64,000 nt of DNA from Lomentospora prolificans (taxonomy: Eukaryota; Ascomycota; Sordariomycetes; Microascales; Microascaceae), in NCBI GenBank assembly GCA_029532625.1, contig JARFXM010000009.1:2046001-2110000 (forward strand). The letters are read 5' to 3'. The translations under genes and the position numbers were made by a program. The notes beneath the pieces are model-generated. The model saw only the letters and a program-made list of their open reading frames with translations. It did no database searches and was not told where the DNA came from. Positions 35,054 to 46,939 of the stretch are shown one piece after another; within the stretch, counting starts at the first letter, position 1, and the number at the start of each line of letters is the position of its first letter.

Positions 35054-38040
35054 TTACTCCGTCCGGGGATGTGGCTTGTCTCTAATCTCGCGGATGACTT
35101 CCTTTGAGCGTGCATTCGCCTCGAAACTAACATTGACAAGGTCAACAACCTCATCTGGCGAGAAGTACAGGCTGAGCTCGCTCTCGAACCAGAGATACCG
35201 TATTTCGTTGAGGTTTGACTGCAAGACTTCGGACAGGTACTGCAGGCGAAGCCATGACGGTGCGTATTGCGCGGTCAGCGCCACCTCACCAGATTCCTCA
35301 GGCCGACCAGAGAGCTTGCTGGGTAGGAAGATGTCGTCAAGCTCTGCCACTTTAGCAATCATGTTTGCGATATTGTACGCCTCGTCTTGGCCAATTGACG
35401 ATAACTCCATAACGTCAGTAATGATTTTGGCGGCTACAGCATCCACGAGGGACCCCACTGCCTGGCACCACACTGAGCGAGCGAGGATTTCCTCCCATGT
35501 TACCGCCATTGAGCGGACCCTAGCTACAGCGGAGTCGATGCAACTCTCCATCTCCTCTTGGTGAAGAAGACTGTGTGCTCCTATACGATAGTTAGCGGCA
35601 TGCCAGGCCCTGAAACTGGCCAACCTACCCCCAAGGAGATCTCGAACCACAGTCTTCTGAGTAGACATCTCCGCGCTATAAGCTCGATTGGCGAAGTTTT
35701 GGAGATTCTTGACCTCGTTGTCGATGCGTAGCATGTTTCTGGCTCGGGGAGTGAGGTCCTCTCGAGCTTTCCACTCCTGAGAGAACTCGGCAAGTTTCTC
35801 TGCCAAATACACAGCGTCATTGTAGAGGTACCTGGATGCATGGTTAGCCGAATAGTCCTAACTGTACTCAGGGAAAGAGGCGACATACATGCTGCCACCG
35901 ACATCCAAGGAGTAATAGTAAGGAGAGATCGCCCTGAACAGGGCAAGAGCTAGAGGCGGTATGCCAAACAGACCCGAGGCCGCGGAGGCTACCGGATTCG
36001 TCTCGTTCCTGCATTCAATTAGCGTTTCACTCCGACATCAAGCTCAACGAACCAGTTACGTACCCAGGGCCCGTTAGTGCGGCTCCGTCCTCGAGTATCG
36101 CTGATATCAAACCAAGAACAGGCTCCGGCATGGACGATATGTGATACGTCTCCTTCAAAACCATCTCTCGCGTCTGGTCCTCGTCGCGCGATTTCGTCTC
36201 CTTTCGCCGAGGAACTGAAGCGACCCGTTTTTGTTTCTTCGGCTCAGGTAGCCGCGGCGGTTCCTCCACCGTGTCTTCATCTCCCCATCCCCAGGCATCC
36301 GCCGCTACATCTTCATCGCTCTTGGGGCTTGGCTTCTCTGGTTCGGCATCGGGCTCCTCCGGTATATCATCCGGCCCATCATCCCAACCCCATGCATCAA
36401 CTCCATCATCTTCAGCTGTTGTTTCTGCATTCGGATATTTATTCTCCATCGACTCATCCGCGTCCTCTGGTTCGTCAGCCATGTCGTCGTCGAAACCCCA
36501 GGCAGAGTCCCACTCCTGCTCGGTTGCTGAGGATTGGACCGTTCCGGACTTCGCCAACTCCTTTCCCTCTGCCAAGGACACCATCTGTCTCTCAATCTTT
36601 TCCACCGATTTGGTATTTCCAATCCCGCCCGATAACTTAGATCGGACCGAATCCAAGGCAGTCTCTCTACATTTATTCAGCCACACCGTAGGTGCGTTGT
36701 CCACCCAATTCCTCAGCTCTTCAAAACCGGAATAACCGTGGGTTTCCAACACGGAGCAGAGTTGCTCAGCACTCTTGATTACGCTCTGGAACTTATCCAA
36801 ATCCCTTAGGGCAGGTGGTATGGCTGAATCAAGCCATACTTTGATGATTCTGTCGGTGACGTCGCCCATCATCACAGAGCATAGGGTTTCCAAAAGATCG
36901 GGAGGCAGTCGTTCGCTAAGGAAGGTGAAAACTGTTGAAAGGTCCGTTAAAAGCGCCTCGGCTGAAGAATTAGTTTCACCAGCAAGCATGAGAGTATTCT
37001 AGATTCTAGTCAGCGGGGTTGGGCGCTATTACGCGGACCGGCCGACTTACAGTATCTGCCCGTATGGAAGGTAACGAAGTCCTCGTAAGGTCCATTCGTG
37101 GGGTTAAGATAGCTCCATCTAAGTTGTGCCAGAGCTGTTCCATCCTCTCCTGGACTTCTTTGTATGCCCTCAAGCCAATGACCGCGTCGGCAAGACTCAA
37201 CTGGTTGCCTACCAGACTATCAGCGCAATATTACGACGCGAACTAACAGGAAGCTTACCATCGCCATGCTCCTGGATCCTGATAGCATTGCTGTCGATAT
37301 CAACATTAACAAGGTCTTTCCAAATCTGGTTCAAGACTTCATGCACGCTGGATTTAAGCTCAAAGGACCTGACGTTTAACAACTTGACAGCCCGGCAGGT
37401 TTTGCTCACAGGCAGGGAATCCATGGCCGTCCACGATTCTAAAAGCCGCCGTGTCAGCTCAACATTAGTGCAAATAAGCCATCCCAATCCACCTACGCTC
37501 TAGCAGATGCAGAGAGTCCAAAATGCGGCGCTCGTTGCTTGCCTCCTCAGCTTGTGAGAGCAGCTGGTTGACGTGTTTTATGCTCTGTAACGCATTTTGC
37601 AGCTGCTGCGTGTATTGGACCTCCCGCGCCAGGAAGTCCACTCTGGCTTCGGCATCTTCGATTGCCTTACCAGATACATCTGGCTCTTCGGACTGACGGA
37701 TGATATCGTTCGCGATGACCTTGGACCGTACAATGTCCTCTTGAAGTGATTTTGCATTTCGAACCCAAGAACTAACGTCTTCTTTCGTGTCTTCGTTTAT
37801 TTCGTGTATCTCTTTCTAGGCAAGAGGCTCGATTGTTAGACTGCTCAACACATAGGCTTCGAAGAGTCGGCGCGCGCGTACCTCCAGGTCGCTTCTCGTT
37901 TTCGCCAACGCCTCTAACGCAGGCGGTAGAGATTCCGAGGCGATGGGAAGAGATGATAAACTCTCAGACTCCGGAAAACGGCCATCGAGGGTGAATGCGA
38001 CAATGGCACTGCCGATGCCACTGGAGTCGGTTGACGCCAT
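35054..38040 (-). CDS. Dsl1/ZW10-family vesicle-tethering protein
   Basis: Members of this family tether COPI vesicles at the ER (Dsl1 complex) and in animals also act at kinetochores. Eight exons give 866 aa: 37882-38040, 37497-37815, 37259-37438, 37051-37208, 36064-36998, 35889-36008, 35629-35831 and 35054-35580. The seven introns are 48-66 nt, and all junctions keep frame. The N-terminal half is helical, with the LDSLHLLE and WTAMDSL segments of the ZW10 N-domain. Residues 435-510 form an acidic linker with three tryptophan motifs (SAWGFDDD, DAWGWDD, DAWGWGDED), like the COPI-binding lasso of yeast Dsl1. The C-terminal half is a helical tether with ALFRAISPYYYSLDVGGSMYLYNDAVYLAEKL-type sequence. 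The last intron (35581-35628) is in frame and stop-free. The upstream gene, the M16C protease, is divergent with 1.4 kb between. Confidence 0.9.
35581..35628 (-). other. Hidden in-frame intron of the Dsl1/ZW10 gene (48 nt)
   Basis: Donor GTAGGT, branch GCTAAC and acceptor TATAG are all present. The length is a multiple of three and no stop occurs in frame, so unspliced reading inserts 16 residues (GRLASFRAWHAANYRI-like) between RDLLG and the following helix. Splicing joins RDLLGG to AHSLLHQEEM, which continues the helical pattern. Its size fits the other introns of the gene. Confidence 0.85.
36279..36512 (-). other. Acidic tryptophan-motif linker (putative COPI-binding lasso)
   Basis: Three W-containing acidic motifs lie at residues about 435-442, 474-479 and 507-513 of the Dsl1/ZW10 protein. 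Two have the WxW pattern known in yeast Dsl1 and ArfGAP1 to bind the delta-COP mu-homology domain. The surroundings are rich in Asp and Glu and lack predicted structure. COPI binding is inferred from family knowledge. Confidence 0.7.
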
Positions 38041-39473
38041 CGCTCGGGTTCGGGTATAGGTTCTGTAGTGAACTCGAGTTGGGGGCCGAGTTTACAACGA
38101 TTCGAGCCAACCTGGCTGATTAGGCCCGAAGTCAGGCTAGTAGGGCTTGAGGCATGTGATTATCCAGGGTTATTCCTCCATTCGTAGGGAGAAAAAGTGC
38201 AAGGTCGATATTTGCCTAGATTCAAGGTCATTCAAAGACAGCTGTTCCATCACCAGAAACTGGACAGCTGGAGAGCTGCGCACCAGACGTCAGAGCACGG
38301 TACAATTGGTACATGTCCATTGCCAAAGAGTGGACAGGGCACTGGCCATTGTGGCGAGTGAGTGGCTGACCAGCTGGCGTTTGGGGGATTGTGGACAGAG
38401 TGACGTTTGACTGCATGCACAGACCAGCTTGTGATATCACAGGAGACAAGGAACAAATGCGGCTTGAGACATGGAAGTTTGAATTCATTCGTTTCTGCCC
38501 ATAATTTTAGTAACCCAATCAATATTTGCGTCTGATCTCAAACCTGTTCTGCCCAGCCAGAGAGGGCGGCCATCCAGCCCATTCAATCGCTCAAGTTTGT
38601 AGCTATCAGCTCCCGAGGAGCAGGAGCGGTGGTGGGGTTAAAGTAGGCCCTTGGTGGGACAAAGCTCCAGAGATTGTGGAATCACACCTTCGTTTCCACA
38701 AGGAATTCAAGGGAGAAATCACGGAGTCAAGCCATGTCCGGCATATGGAAACATTTACCGGGAAATAGTGTCTATTTGCCTCAGTCTTAACCCAAATGAA
38801 ATTGATGCCTTCTCCCTCGCCGACCCTTGAGCTTCCTGCAGTTTGGTTCGGTCCCTTCCTTGCCTCCAGCGGGCCTGTAGCCAATGTCCAATGTTCCTTC
38901 CCCTTCAGAAATCTACCCCGCCTCGCACCCAACTTTGACCTCCTTCCAATTGTCCGTCACAGCTTCATTATGCGCCTAGGTGATTCAAGTGCTCCATTCG
39001 CCTGGCACTCTTTTGAGACCCTGTCCTTTCATGACTTGAGTGACAATCACACTGAGCGAGATTGTTCGTATGTGGTTACAGGGATTCGGAATTACAAACT
39101 TCAAAAGCGATCAATCTGGGTAACCTTGGCTTCTAATACCTCAAGCTGCTAGCACGAGGGGTACATAAGAGAGCCCGCTTACGTCCACTTTGGAGCTACT
39201 GCAAGGGAGCCTAGCCTTCCATTCCACTTATCGGATATTCTCCAGTACCTTTTCTGTCCCTTCCCTTCAACCTTCCGAGTTGAATTATAGATTCTTTATT
39301 TCTTCTACTTCATTCTTAACTTCTATCCGGTAACGTACAGGCGACTGCACGTAGACGAACCTGCGCCCTTAGAGCGACTCCAAAACCCAAGCCAGACTGT
39401 GTTTCTTCCTTTGGGCACAATATATCACCACCGTATCGTCCTCCTTCTCCCATTATCACGGCTTTGACGCACG
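38041..39473. promoter_or_regulatory. Bidirectional promoter region (Dsl1/ZW10 gene and M16C protease)
   Basis: The two genes start divergently 1.4 kb apart, so both promoters lie here. CCAAT boxes read on the plus strand at about 38514 and 38880-38890. Pyrimidine-rich sequence at 39220-39320 precedes the M16C start. I cannot assign transcription starts, and no gene is recognised inside. Confidence 0.55.
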
Positions 39474-42400
39474 ATGCCAGCTCAGAAGAATCCCGACAGC
39501 GACGACACCGCGCAGCTGCCTGATGCTGTAGGCCACTTCAAGCAGAAGTTGAGCTTCAAGACAGAGTACGCACCGAGCCGTGTCACCAAGTATGTCTCCG
39601 AGAGGAGCGGCCTGCAAGTCTTTGTGGCGGACAGAAAGGGCCCCAAAGTCATTGGCAACTTCGCCCTCGCCACAGAAATTTTCGACGATTCAGGCGCCCC
39701 TCATACTTTGGAGCACCTTATCTTCATGGGCTCCAAGAACTACCACTGGAAGGGTCTGCTTGATAAGCTAGCGTCACGCGCTTATAGCACCACTAACGCT
39801 TGGACTGCTACCGACCATACAGCCTACCTCTTGGATTCCGTGGGTTGGGATGGCTTTGCTCAGATCCTCCCGGTGTACCTTGAGCACGTCCTTCTCCCTA
39901 TCATCAGCGATGAGGCTTGCACTACCGAAGTGTGGCATGTTGATGGTGAGGGTAACGACGCTGGTGTGGTCTACTCTGAGATGCAGGGTGTACAGTACAG
40001 GAGCGCTGAGCTCATGGATCTAGCTGCGCGCCGGCTCCTGTACCCTGAAAATGTCGGTTTCCGTTATGAGACTGGCGGCATGATGGAAGCCCTCAGGATT
40101 CTCACACCCGAGAGGATCCGAGAGTTTCACCGTGCCATGTATCAACCTCGGAATCTCTGCGTCATTGTTGTAGGCGATGTCAATCACGTAGACCTACTTG
40201 AGATTCTCGAACGGTTTGAGGAAAGCATCAAGGAGCATATCCCTTCTTTGGAAAGTTCTTTCAAGAGGTGAGCAGGCATTCTAACTCAGGTCACTACAAC
40301 CTAGAACTCGTCCACTAATACGACGACTTAGGCCTTGGGTTGACTCCGTTCAAGCCCCGCAACTTACCGAAACTAAAGTTGAAGACGTTGAATTCCCTGA
40401 GGAGGACCTATCTATGGGTGAATTGACGATGGCATACTTTGGACCGGCGTTTACCGATCTAGTAGGATCCACCGCAATTCAGATCCTCCTGACTTACTTG
40501 TGCGGCTCTTCTGCGTCTATGCTCGAGAATACGATCGTTGAAAAAGAGAAGCTGGCTAGTGTCGTTCAGTGGTACACGGATAACCGCCCTAACGGGGTCA
40601 TCTGGATAAACGCTTCTGGTGTGAAGACCGAAAAGCTTGAAAAGGTCGAGAAGAGGATCCTCGAACTACTCGAGGAAGTTGTCTCCAAGCCTCTGGACAT
40701 GGATTACTTAAATGCTTGCTTCGATAGAGAGGTCCGTCAGATCAAATTCCATGCCGAGGAATCCTACAACTTCTTCTCCAGCAGCATTCTCGACGATTAC
40801 CTCTTCGGCAAGAGAGACGGTTCTACTATCAGGACGATGGAGACCCTAGGTGAGTACAAGGTCCTCCGAGAATGGACCGAGGAACAGTGGAGGGCCTATA
40901 TCAAGAAGTTCCTTGTTGATGCCCACCACATTACCGTCTTCGGAAAGCCCTCTTCCGAGATGGCTAGTAGACTCAAGGAGGAGGAGACAGCCCGTATTGC
41001 GAAGCGCAAAGAAGAACTCGGGCCCGAAGGGCTTGAGAAGCTAGGCAAGAAGCTCGAAAACGCCAAGGCCAAGAATGACGAGCGCATTCCTCCAGAGGTT
41101 ATTGCGCAGTGGAGAGTTCCCAGCACTGAGTCGATTCACTTCATCAAGTCAACTACAGCTCGCGCTGGACAAGCCCGGGAGCTCGATGTCTTGGACAATG
41201 ATGCCCAGGTCATTATCGACAGGAGCGATAAGGCGGAACACCCCTTATTCCTCCAATTTGAACATGTGCCCAGCAACTTCGTTCACATTACCATATACGC
41301 TGGCACGAAACGTATCCCAACCCAGCTGAAGCCTCTATTCCCCGTCTTCAGCGAGGCGTTTTTCAACACACACGCAACACACAAAGGGAAGAAGATGAAC
41401 TTTGAGGAAGTGGTTGTTGAGCTGGAGAAAGAAACCATCAACTATTCGATTCAATCTGCTCGACAACTTGGTGACCCTGACGGCTGTTCTATCACCGTTT
41501 CGTTGGAGCCCGAGAAGTACGCAAGCGTGATTGGCTGGCTCAAAACGCTCATGTTTGACGCCGACATTGATGAACCGAGACTGAAAGCGCTGATAAGCAA
41601 GTTACTGGCGGATGTACCCGAATCTAAGCGCGAGGGCCAACTCATGGCAAACGAAATCGTTCTGGCCCAGCATCTCGAAGAGTCAAACATGACATTGGCT
41701 AGACGAGTGCTGGTACGCGCTATTTTCCTTAAGCGTCTCAAGAAGTTGCTTGAAATCGAACCCCAAAAGGTGATTGACTGGGTTAAGTCGGTCTACAGCA
41801 GTCTCTTTGGGGCGGGGAATCTTCGTGTCCTAATTACCGGTGACGTCTCGAAGATCCCTAACCCCGTCGCTGCGTGGGATGTGATCGGTCAGGAGTTTAC
41901 CGAGGGCGGCAATATGGAGCCGATCCCACCTATGGACACGCGGCTTTCGGAAGAGGGTAAAAACCCCGGTAGTGTTGGCGCCGTGATTGTTCCCATGGCT
42001 ACGCTGGACACTTCATTCAGCGTCTCTACGGCCAAGGGATTGTCATCTCTCCATGACCCAAGGCTCGCGGCTGTCATGGTCGCTATCTCCTACCTTGAGA
42101 CCGTTGAGGGCCCGTTGTGGAACGCGGTCCGAGGTCAGGGTTTCGCCTACGGCTCGTACTTCTCTCGAGATATTGAAAGCGGCCTGATTCAGTACAAGGT
42201 ATACAGGTCACCGTGCGCGACTAAAGCTATTGCAGCTTCCCAAGAGGCGATCCGCGCCCTTGCCGAAGGCGATGCCCCCATCGACGAGCATTTCATGGAA
42301 GCTGCGGTGTCACAAATTGTCATGATGTTTGCAGGTGAGCAGAGCACGATGACGGCTGCAGCGGTACAGAGCTTCTTGCTAGGTGTGGTAAGATCCCTCC

Positions 42401-42781
42401 CTCTTGACTGGACGGAGAAAACTCTAGCCAAGGTACGGGCAGTCACACAGGAGGAGATGAAGGCGGCGATGCGGGACGTTCTCCTTCCTCTGTTCGAGGC
42501 GGGAAAAAGCAACGTTGTGGTTACTTGCGCCCAACTCATGGAGGAGGTAAGTGCATAGTCCCTAGACCTACTAACCTAGTGGTCGAGACTGACACAGCTC
42601 ATAGGAGATTGAAAAGGCACTCGCGGAGGCGGGCTACAAGACGCAAGTCCATTCACTGTCGCACTATTACGAGTCGTATGGGCTTGAGGGTGGTGCCAAC
42701 GAGGATGTAGATGACGATGACGAGGATGGCGAGGATGAGGACTCTGAGGACGGGTCGGACGAGGATTCAGAGGAAGAGTAG
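39474..42781 (+). CDS. M16C zinc metalloprotease, yeast YOL098C (Sdd3) type
   Basis: This is a pitrilysin-type peptidase of the inverted zinc-motif clan. Three exons (39474-40267, 40332-42546, 42605-42781) with introns of 64 and 58 nt give 1061 aa. The HTLEH motif (His77, Glu80, His81) and a downstream YSEMQG Glu (about 169) form the zinc site; HLIFMGSKNY, NAWTATDHT and the ETGG block match the YOL098C family closely rather than insulysin or Axl1. The inactive second half (from about residue 430) is complete, so the length is normal for a two-half M16C enzyme. Exon 3 replaces a premature end in exon 2 and adds a 23-residue Asp/Glu-rich tail ending EDSEEE. No mitochondrial presequence is obvious, so a cytosolic place is likely. 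The yeast orthologue has little known biology. Confidence 0.95.
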
Positions 42782-45700
42782 ACTCATGCACGACATCTAG
42801 GAGAGGGCATGTATTTCAGTCTCCGAAGATCGGATTTGTAAGCATCTCGGAGCTTTACATACGAGCCTAGGACGTCAAAGATGCAGGGTGAGAGAAATAT
42901 GCATAATCCTTATGATTTAAATCAGAGCCACTGTGCAATTGTCTCATCACGATGTCGCTTTCGCTTTACCTGACAACATGTCTGTGAAGGTGGTGGGATC
43001 GGGTCTGGTAAAGTAGGTTCGACACCAGTTTATACTAGCCGAGTACACACACTGAAGATAGTGGTAAAGGGGACGAAGGCTCCTGTCCACACGCCAGATG
43101 GCATCACGGCAGTTTTCCAGCCAACCCACTTCGATGTTTCCGTGCCTGCCAAGTTGGAGCAAGTCTGTGCCCAGCACCGAATTTAGAATGTGCGACATGG
43201 GCTATCCTCGCATGCATGCTCTTCTCGTCCAGCGTCATTGGCAGGAGGACACGACACTCGGCCTCGACATGGTTGAAATCAAGGTACACGGATACACGAC
43301 ATGGTGACTGCGAAAATGTACTACGGGTGCACAGGGGAGGGGAATTCCGTCATCGGCGAGGCCAACAGGGCGGGGGAGCTTTTTTTATTTTTATTTTTTA
43401 TTTTTCTTTTCCCTCTCCCCTCCCCCTTTCAAGGCTTGCGTTTTGAGACGAGGACGCAGCGCAGGGTGGACTGGTGAGCTGTGTGCTGGCTGTGAGCGGT
43501 ATGCTCGCACTGCGCTTGCTTCATGCATATGCGGAAGGGTATTGCTGCAAGGTGCGGCGAGATCATGCCGATATGGTGGACAGGAAAAAGCATCCATTCA
43601 CACATACTTGCAGGGCAGTAGCTCTTTTCCTTTCTCGCCCTTTCTTCCACTTCGTGTAGTCCTTTTACCGTTTGCGTACTCACCAACGTTTCCTTGTCCA
43701 ATCGACATGCACAAAGATATCTCCTGCTTGGGGGGCGGGGAAGGGGGAAGCTAATGGAGGAGGGCAGGGAAACTACAAAGTAGCTCCATGCGCGCCGGAT
43801 TAGGGTCGATACGGCTCCTGACGAGGACCAGGACAAGGGCGTGAGGTTATTTTTGCCTCCCGCACTTTGGAGCTCAACTCCTTTGTGGGAAAAATGATAA
43901 GGATAGAGAGGCCGATACGAATGTTGCGGTCGGCTCTGCTTTCGATGACTGTGCCGCCTGACAAATTACTCCAGAAGCTGAAGGATAAGCCGTCCAGCTT
44001 GCCTGGTACCTTCTAGTATGCGCGTTGCGGTTTGTCCGCTCCAAGGGTGCCGGGGGCCGAGCTGGATGTTTCTTGACAGCGTAATGGAATATGAACGGAC
44101 ACGGGGCAACAGACTATTATTGCAGGAGAAGGCGGGATATGGCAAGGGACAGGATGCGGGACGTAGTAGGGGCGGTCTGGAGACTCTTATTTTTGGTTCA
44201 CCGCTGGCGAGTGAGGAGGAAAGCCAGCAGAGGTGGAGGACGAGGAGAAGCTTCCCATCCTTTCCCGTCCAAACGGGCTAGACCGCCTCGGGCGATTCGG
44301 GACGTGTTTGCGACGACCAAGGAGAAGCCACGAGAATAATGAGTATGAAAGCGGGGACGTTCAAGCGAGTTGACGTTTTGACTCGGGGCTGTGCCAATGG
44401 CGCACCCCGAGTCGAGGTTCATCAAGGCACCAAGGTCAAGCCGCTGGTTTTGTGTACATTGCTGGCTATGTTACTGTTCCAATTTGTATCTCGGTGCCCC
44501 GACTCTGCCCTCTTCGACCGACGATAAAAAAAAGCCCTAACGGTGGAGCAAGTGACGTCTACTAGCTAGGTGCACAACTAGGCACGACCGTAATACATTG
44601 TGAAATAAAACAATTGTACCCACGAGTAGCCATGATGGGTTGAAGGAGACGCGAAGTTGGTTTAATTGATAGAGCTCTCAACAGAGATCTTTTGAACTGG
44701 AGCGGGGCGGGTCCGACAAAACTTGATATTTGTCGATCTCTCGGCCTCGGTCACTCGCTCTCTTTATTATGCCAGCTGGCTATGCTTAGGATCAGGGCGT
44801 CGGGAAAGCGTGTGCGGTGTCTTGGATAGGGTTCAGCCTGGCTGGCGTTCGGTCCCTGAGGATCAATGACGAGCAGGTCAACACCGGCTAAGCACCGGGC
44901 TCGACACCCGTGGCTGCCCTGCTTCCGATCCTGCGAGGGAACTGGAACACCAACCAACGGCCAGTTCAACGTTGGATTGACTCAATAGTAGGTATTCGTA
45001 GCCAGGCTACCTTGGACGAACCAGCCATCAATCAATGGAAGCCCCCGCCATCATAGATCCCTGGACCCTTCCCCACCACATATGACTTGGAACGGTCTCT
45101 TTCCACGCAGCGACCAAAACCCCTCCCCCCCTTTTCGAAGAAAAAAAAATCTATCATGTTTAAACCTCGGAGAGTTTAGGAACGATCAACGATGACAAGC
45201 CTGCACCTTGGAAGCCTCGTTTGCCGCCAACTTGTGCCAAACTTTGCGTATGCGACACGCTTGGCGCCCTCAATTAAAGAGAGTGACTTTGGATCCTTCG
45301 ACAGTGGCATATTTATTTTGTACCTTTGTATATTGCTTCGACTGGAGTACATTATTTCGAAAGTGATCCATGTTCGTTTGCCTGGCGACCTGTGGCTACG
45401 AAGGAGCTGCAGACAGAGTAAGAGAGAGAAGTGGTGTCTTCCACAGCCAGCTTCAGCATTCTTCCAAGAGATGCTGTTTGAAATCAAGAGCAGAAGGGCA
45501 AGAGGCAAAAAATATATTTATACATAATATATATTTCTTCCTTCTTTTTGGCCTTAGCCTTACGAACCCCATTCCACATATCAAGATCTTCTGTACGTAT
45601 TACAGCATCAATCAATCACTTCCTGTTCCTAGCCAGCATCCATGATTCCATTCAGCAGGTTCCTACTAGTAATCACCAACTATAGTTCTGCCCCTTGCGA

Positions 45701-46168
45701 CATTGCCCAATCGTGGTCCGTTAGAGGCCTCACATTGACCTAAGTGCAGAGGTACAAGTATATGCAACACTGGGGCTCCACATACCAGCATTGACGATAC
45801 TTCGTAAGTTCTGGTTACGAAGTAGGTCTGCTACGTTACTGGTAGGATACAGAGGTACATTGGATAAGTACAAGAACCAAGCAAGTATCCCTCCAGTACG
45901 AAGGTACGGCGACGCCACTTTTTGTGTACCAATTGATCCATGCTGATCTGGCTGCTGGCACACTTCAAATCTGGACCAGATCTTTCGGCCGGCGCAGCAC
46001 AGCAGGGGAAAAAAATTTGTGAGGGGCAAAAAATACAATAAAAGGGCAACCACACCTCATCCGGTCTTTTCCTCTTTCTTGCATTTCCAATCACTCCAAA
46101 AGTGAGCTTTCCTCAAGACCCGCCTCAGTCCAACTTCCCAGTGTTCGTCATCTCCGAATCACCGCATT
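42782..46168. other. Intergenic, M16C protease to ornithine decarboxylase
   Basis: This 3.4-kb gap is the largest in the gene-dense part. It holds the protease 3' UTR and the ODC promoter. A T/AT-rich run lies at 43380-43430. A tRNA D-arm-like string (44658-44675, TGGTTTAATTGATAGAGC) is not followed by proper anticodon or T arms. Frames of up to about 135 codons (43429-43836, minus) show no family. I recognise no gene. Confidence 0.55.
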
Positions 46169-46177
46169 ATAAAAAAG
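46169..46177 (+). promoter_or_regulatory. TATA box of the ornithine decarboxylase gene
   Basis: TATAAAAAA lies about 770 bp before the ODC start codon. A pyrimidine-rich stretch with CT-rich initiator-like sequence follows from about 46185 to 46210, where transcription probably begins. Confidence 0.55.
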
Positions 46178-46199
46178 CCATTCTCGACTCTCGACTTTC

Positions 46200-46939
46200 T
46201 TCATTTTCGGCTCGTCGCTAACCTTTTGCTTGTCAACCCCCTCTCCAGACATTGACCGCTCTCGCTCGGCCGAACGCTCGCTACCTCGGCTGCCGTCCGC
46301 ATCATCGCCAACGACGCTCTGCTTCGACTTATGCCTTTGGTCGTCTCAAAGGCCCAGCATCCACCACGGCTCTCGCGGCCGTAGACTTCGTCAGTGACCA
46401 AGATTTCAGCGTTCGAAAGACATTTCACATCATCAACCTTCGCCCTCCCCCCACCGATTCTGAGGTTGCCTAAGAGTCTCGACATTCCGCTCTTCGACTC
46501 TTCACCTCTGCAACACCAGACCCCGTTGTTTCCCTACACCCACCAGCTGCCGCATAGGACGACTCCTGAGGTTCTTCCTCTCACCGAGGAAGAGTCGAGG
46601 AGGCCGCGCAAGTCAGCCGAGGGTTCATCTGTGTCCTACCGCTTCAGACCTCCATAACACCTTTCCCTCGAAAGCCAAATTTTGAGGTCTTAAATTCCAC
46701 GCATACAAATCACCAAGAAAACTCATCCGAGTTTGCTCTCTTCCTTAATCCCCAAAATCAGATACCCCAGTCAGGAGCCAAGCCCTCCGCGCTACGTCTC
46801 TCCGACCCGCCAAGAACCTTCCGCGTCCACTGCCCCGCAGAAAACCTAGAGCTCCAAGTTCCTCGACAAGAACCCCTTCACGTCCACACGTACTTGCAGC
46901 TATTTCGCCGTCGCATCGACGCTTTCTAAATCCTAGGAT
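46200..46939 (+). promoter_or_regulatory. Long 5' leader of ornithine decarboxylase
   Basis: About 740 nt separate the probable transcription start from the ODC ATG. Only one ATG occurs in this span (46331), where roughly a dozen would be expected by chance, so the leader appears selected against upstream starts except for one. It is C-rich. From memory, the Neurospora crassa orthologue spe-1 is also described with a long uORF-bearing leader. A leader intron cannot be excluded. Confidence 0.7.
46331..46384 (+). promoter_or_regulatory. 17-codon uORF in the ODC leader
   Basis: ATG at 46331 opens MPLVVSKAQHPPRLSRP and stops at TAG 46382-46384, about 555 nt before the ODC start. It is the only upstream ATG in the leader and has A at -3 region-poor context (ACTTATG), so leaky scanning and reinitiation are both possible. 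Polyamine-dependent ribosome stalling on such a peptide is an inference from ODC and AdoMetDC biology, not visible here. Confidence 0.6.

Noticed and set aside
44651..44735. tRNA-like D-arm (TGGTTTAATTGATAGAGC)
   Set aside because: The A box and D-stem pair, but the anticodon stem, T-arm and acceptor do not form.
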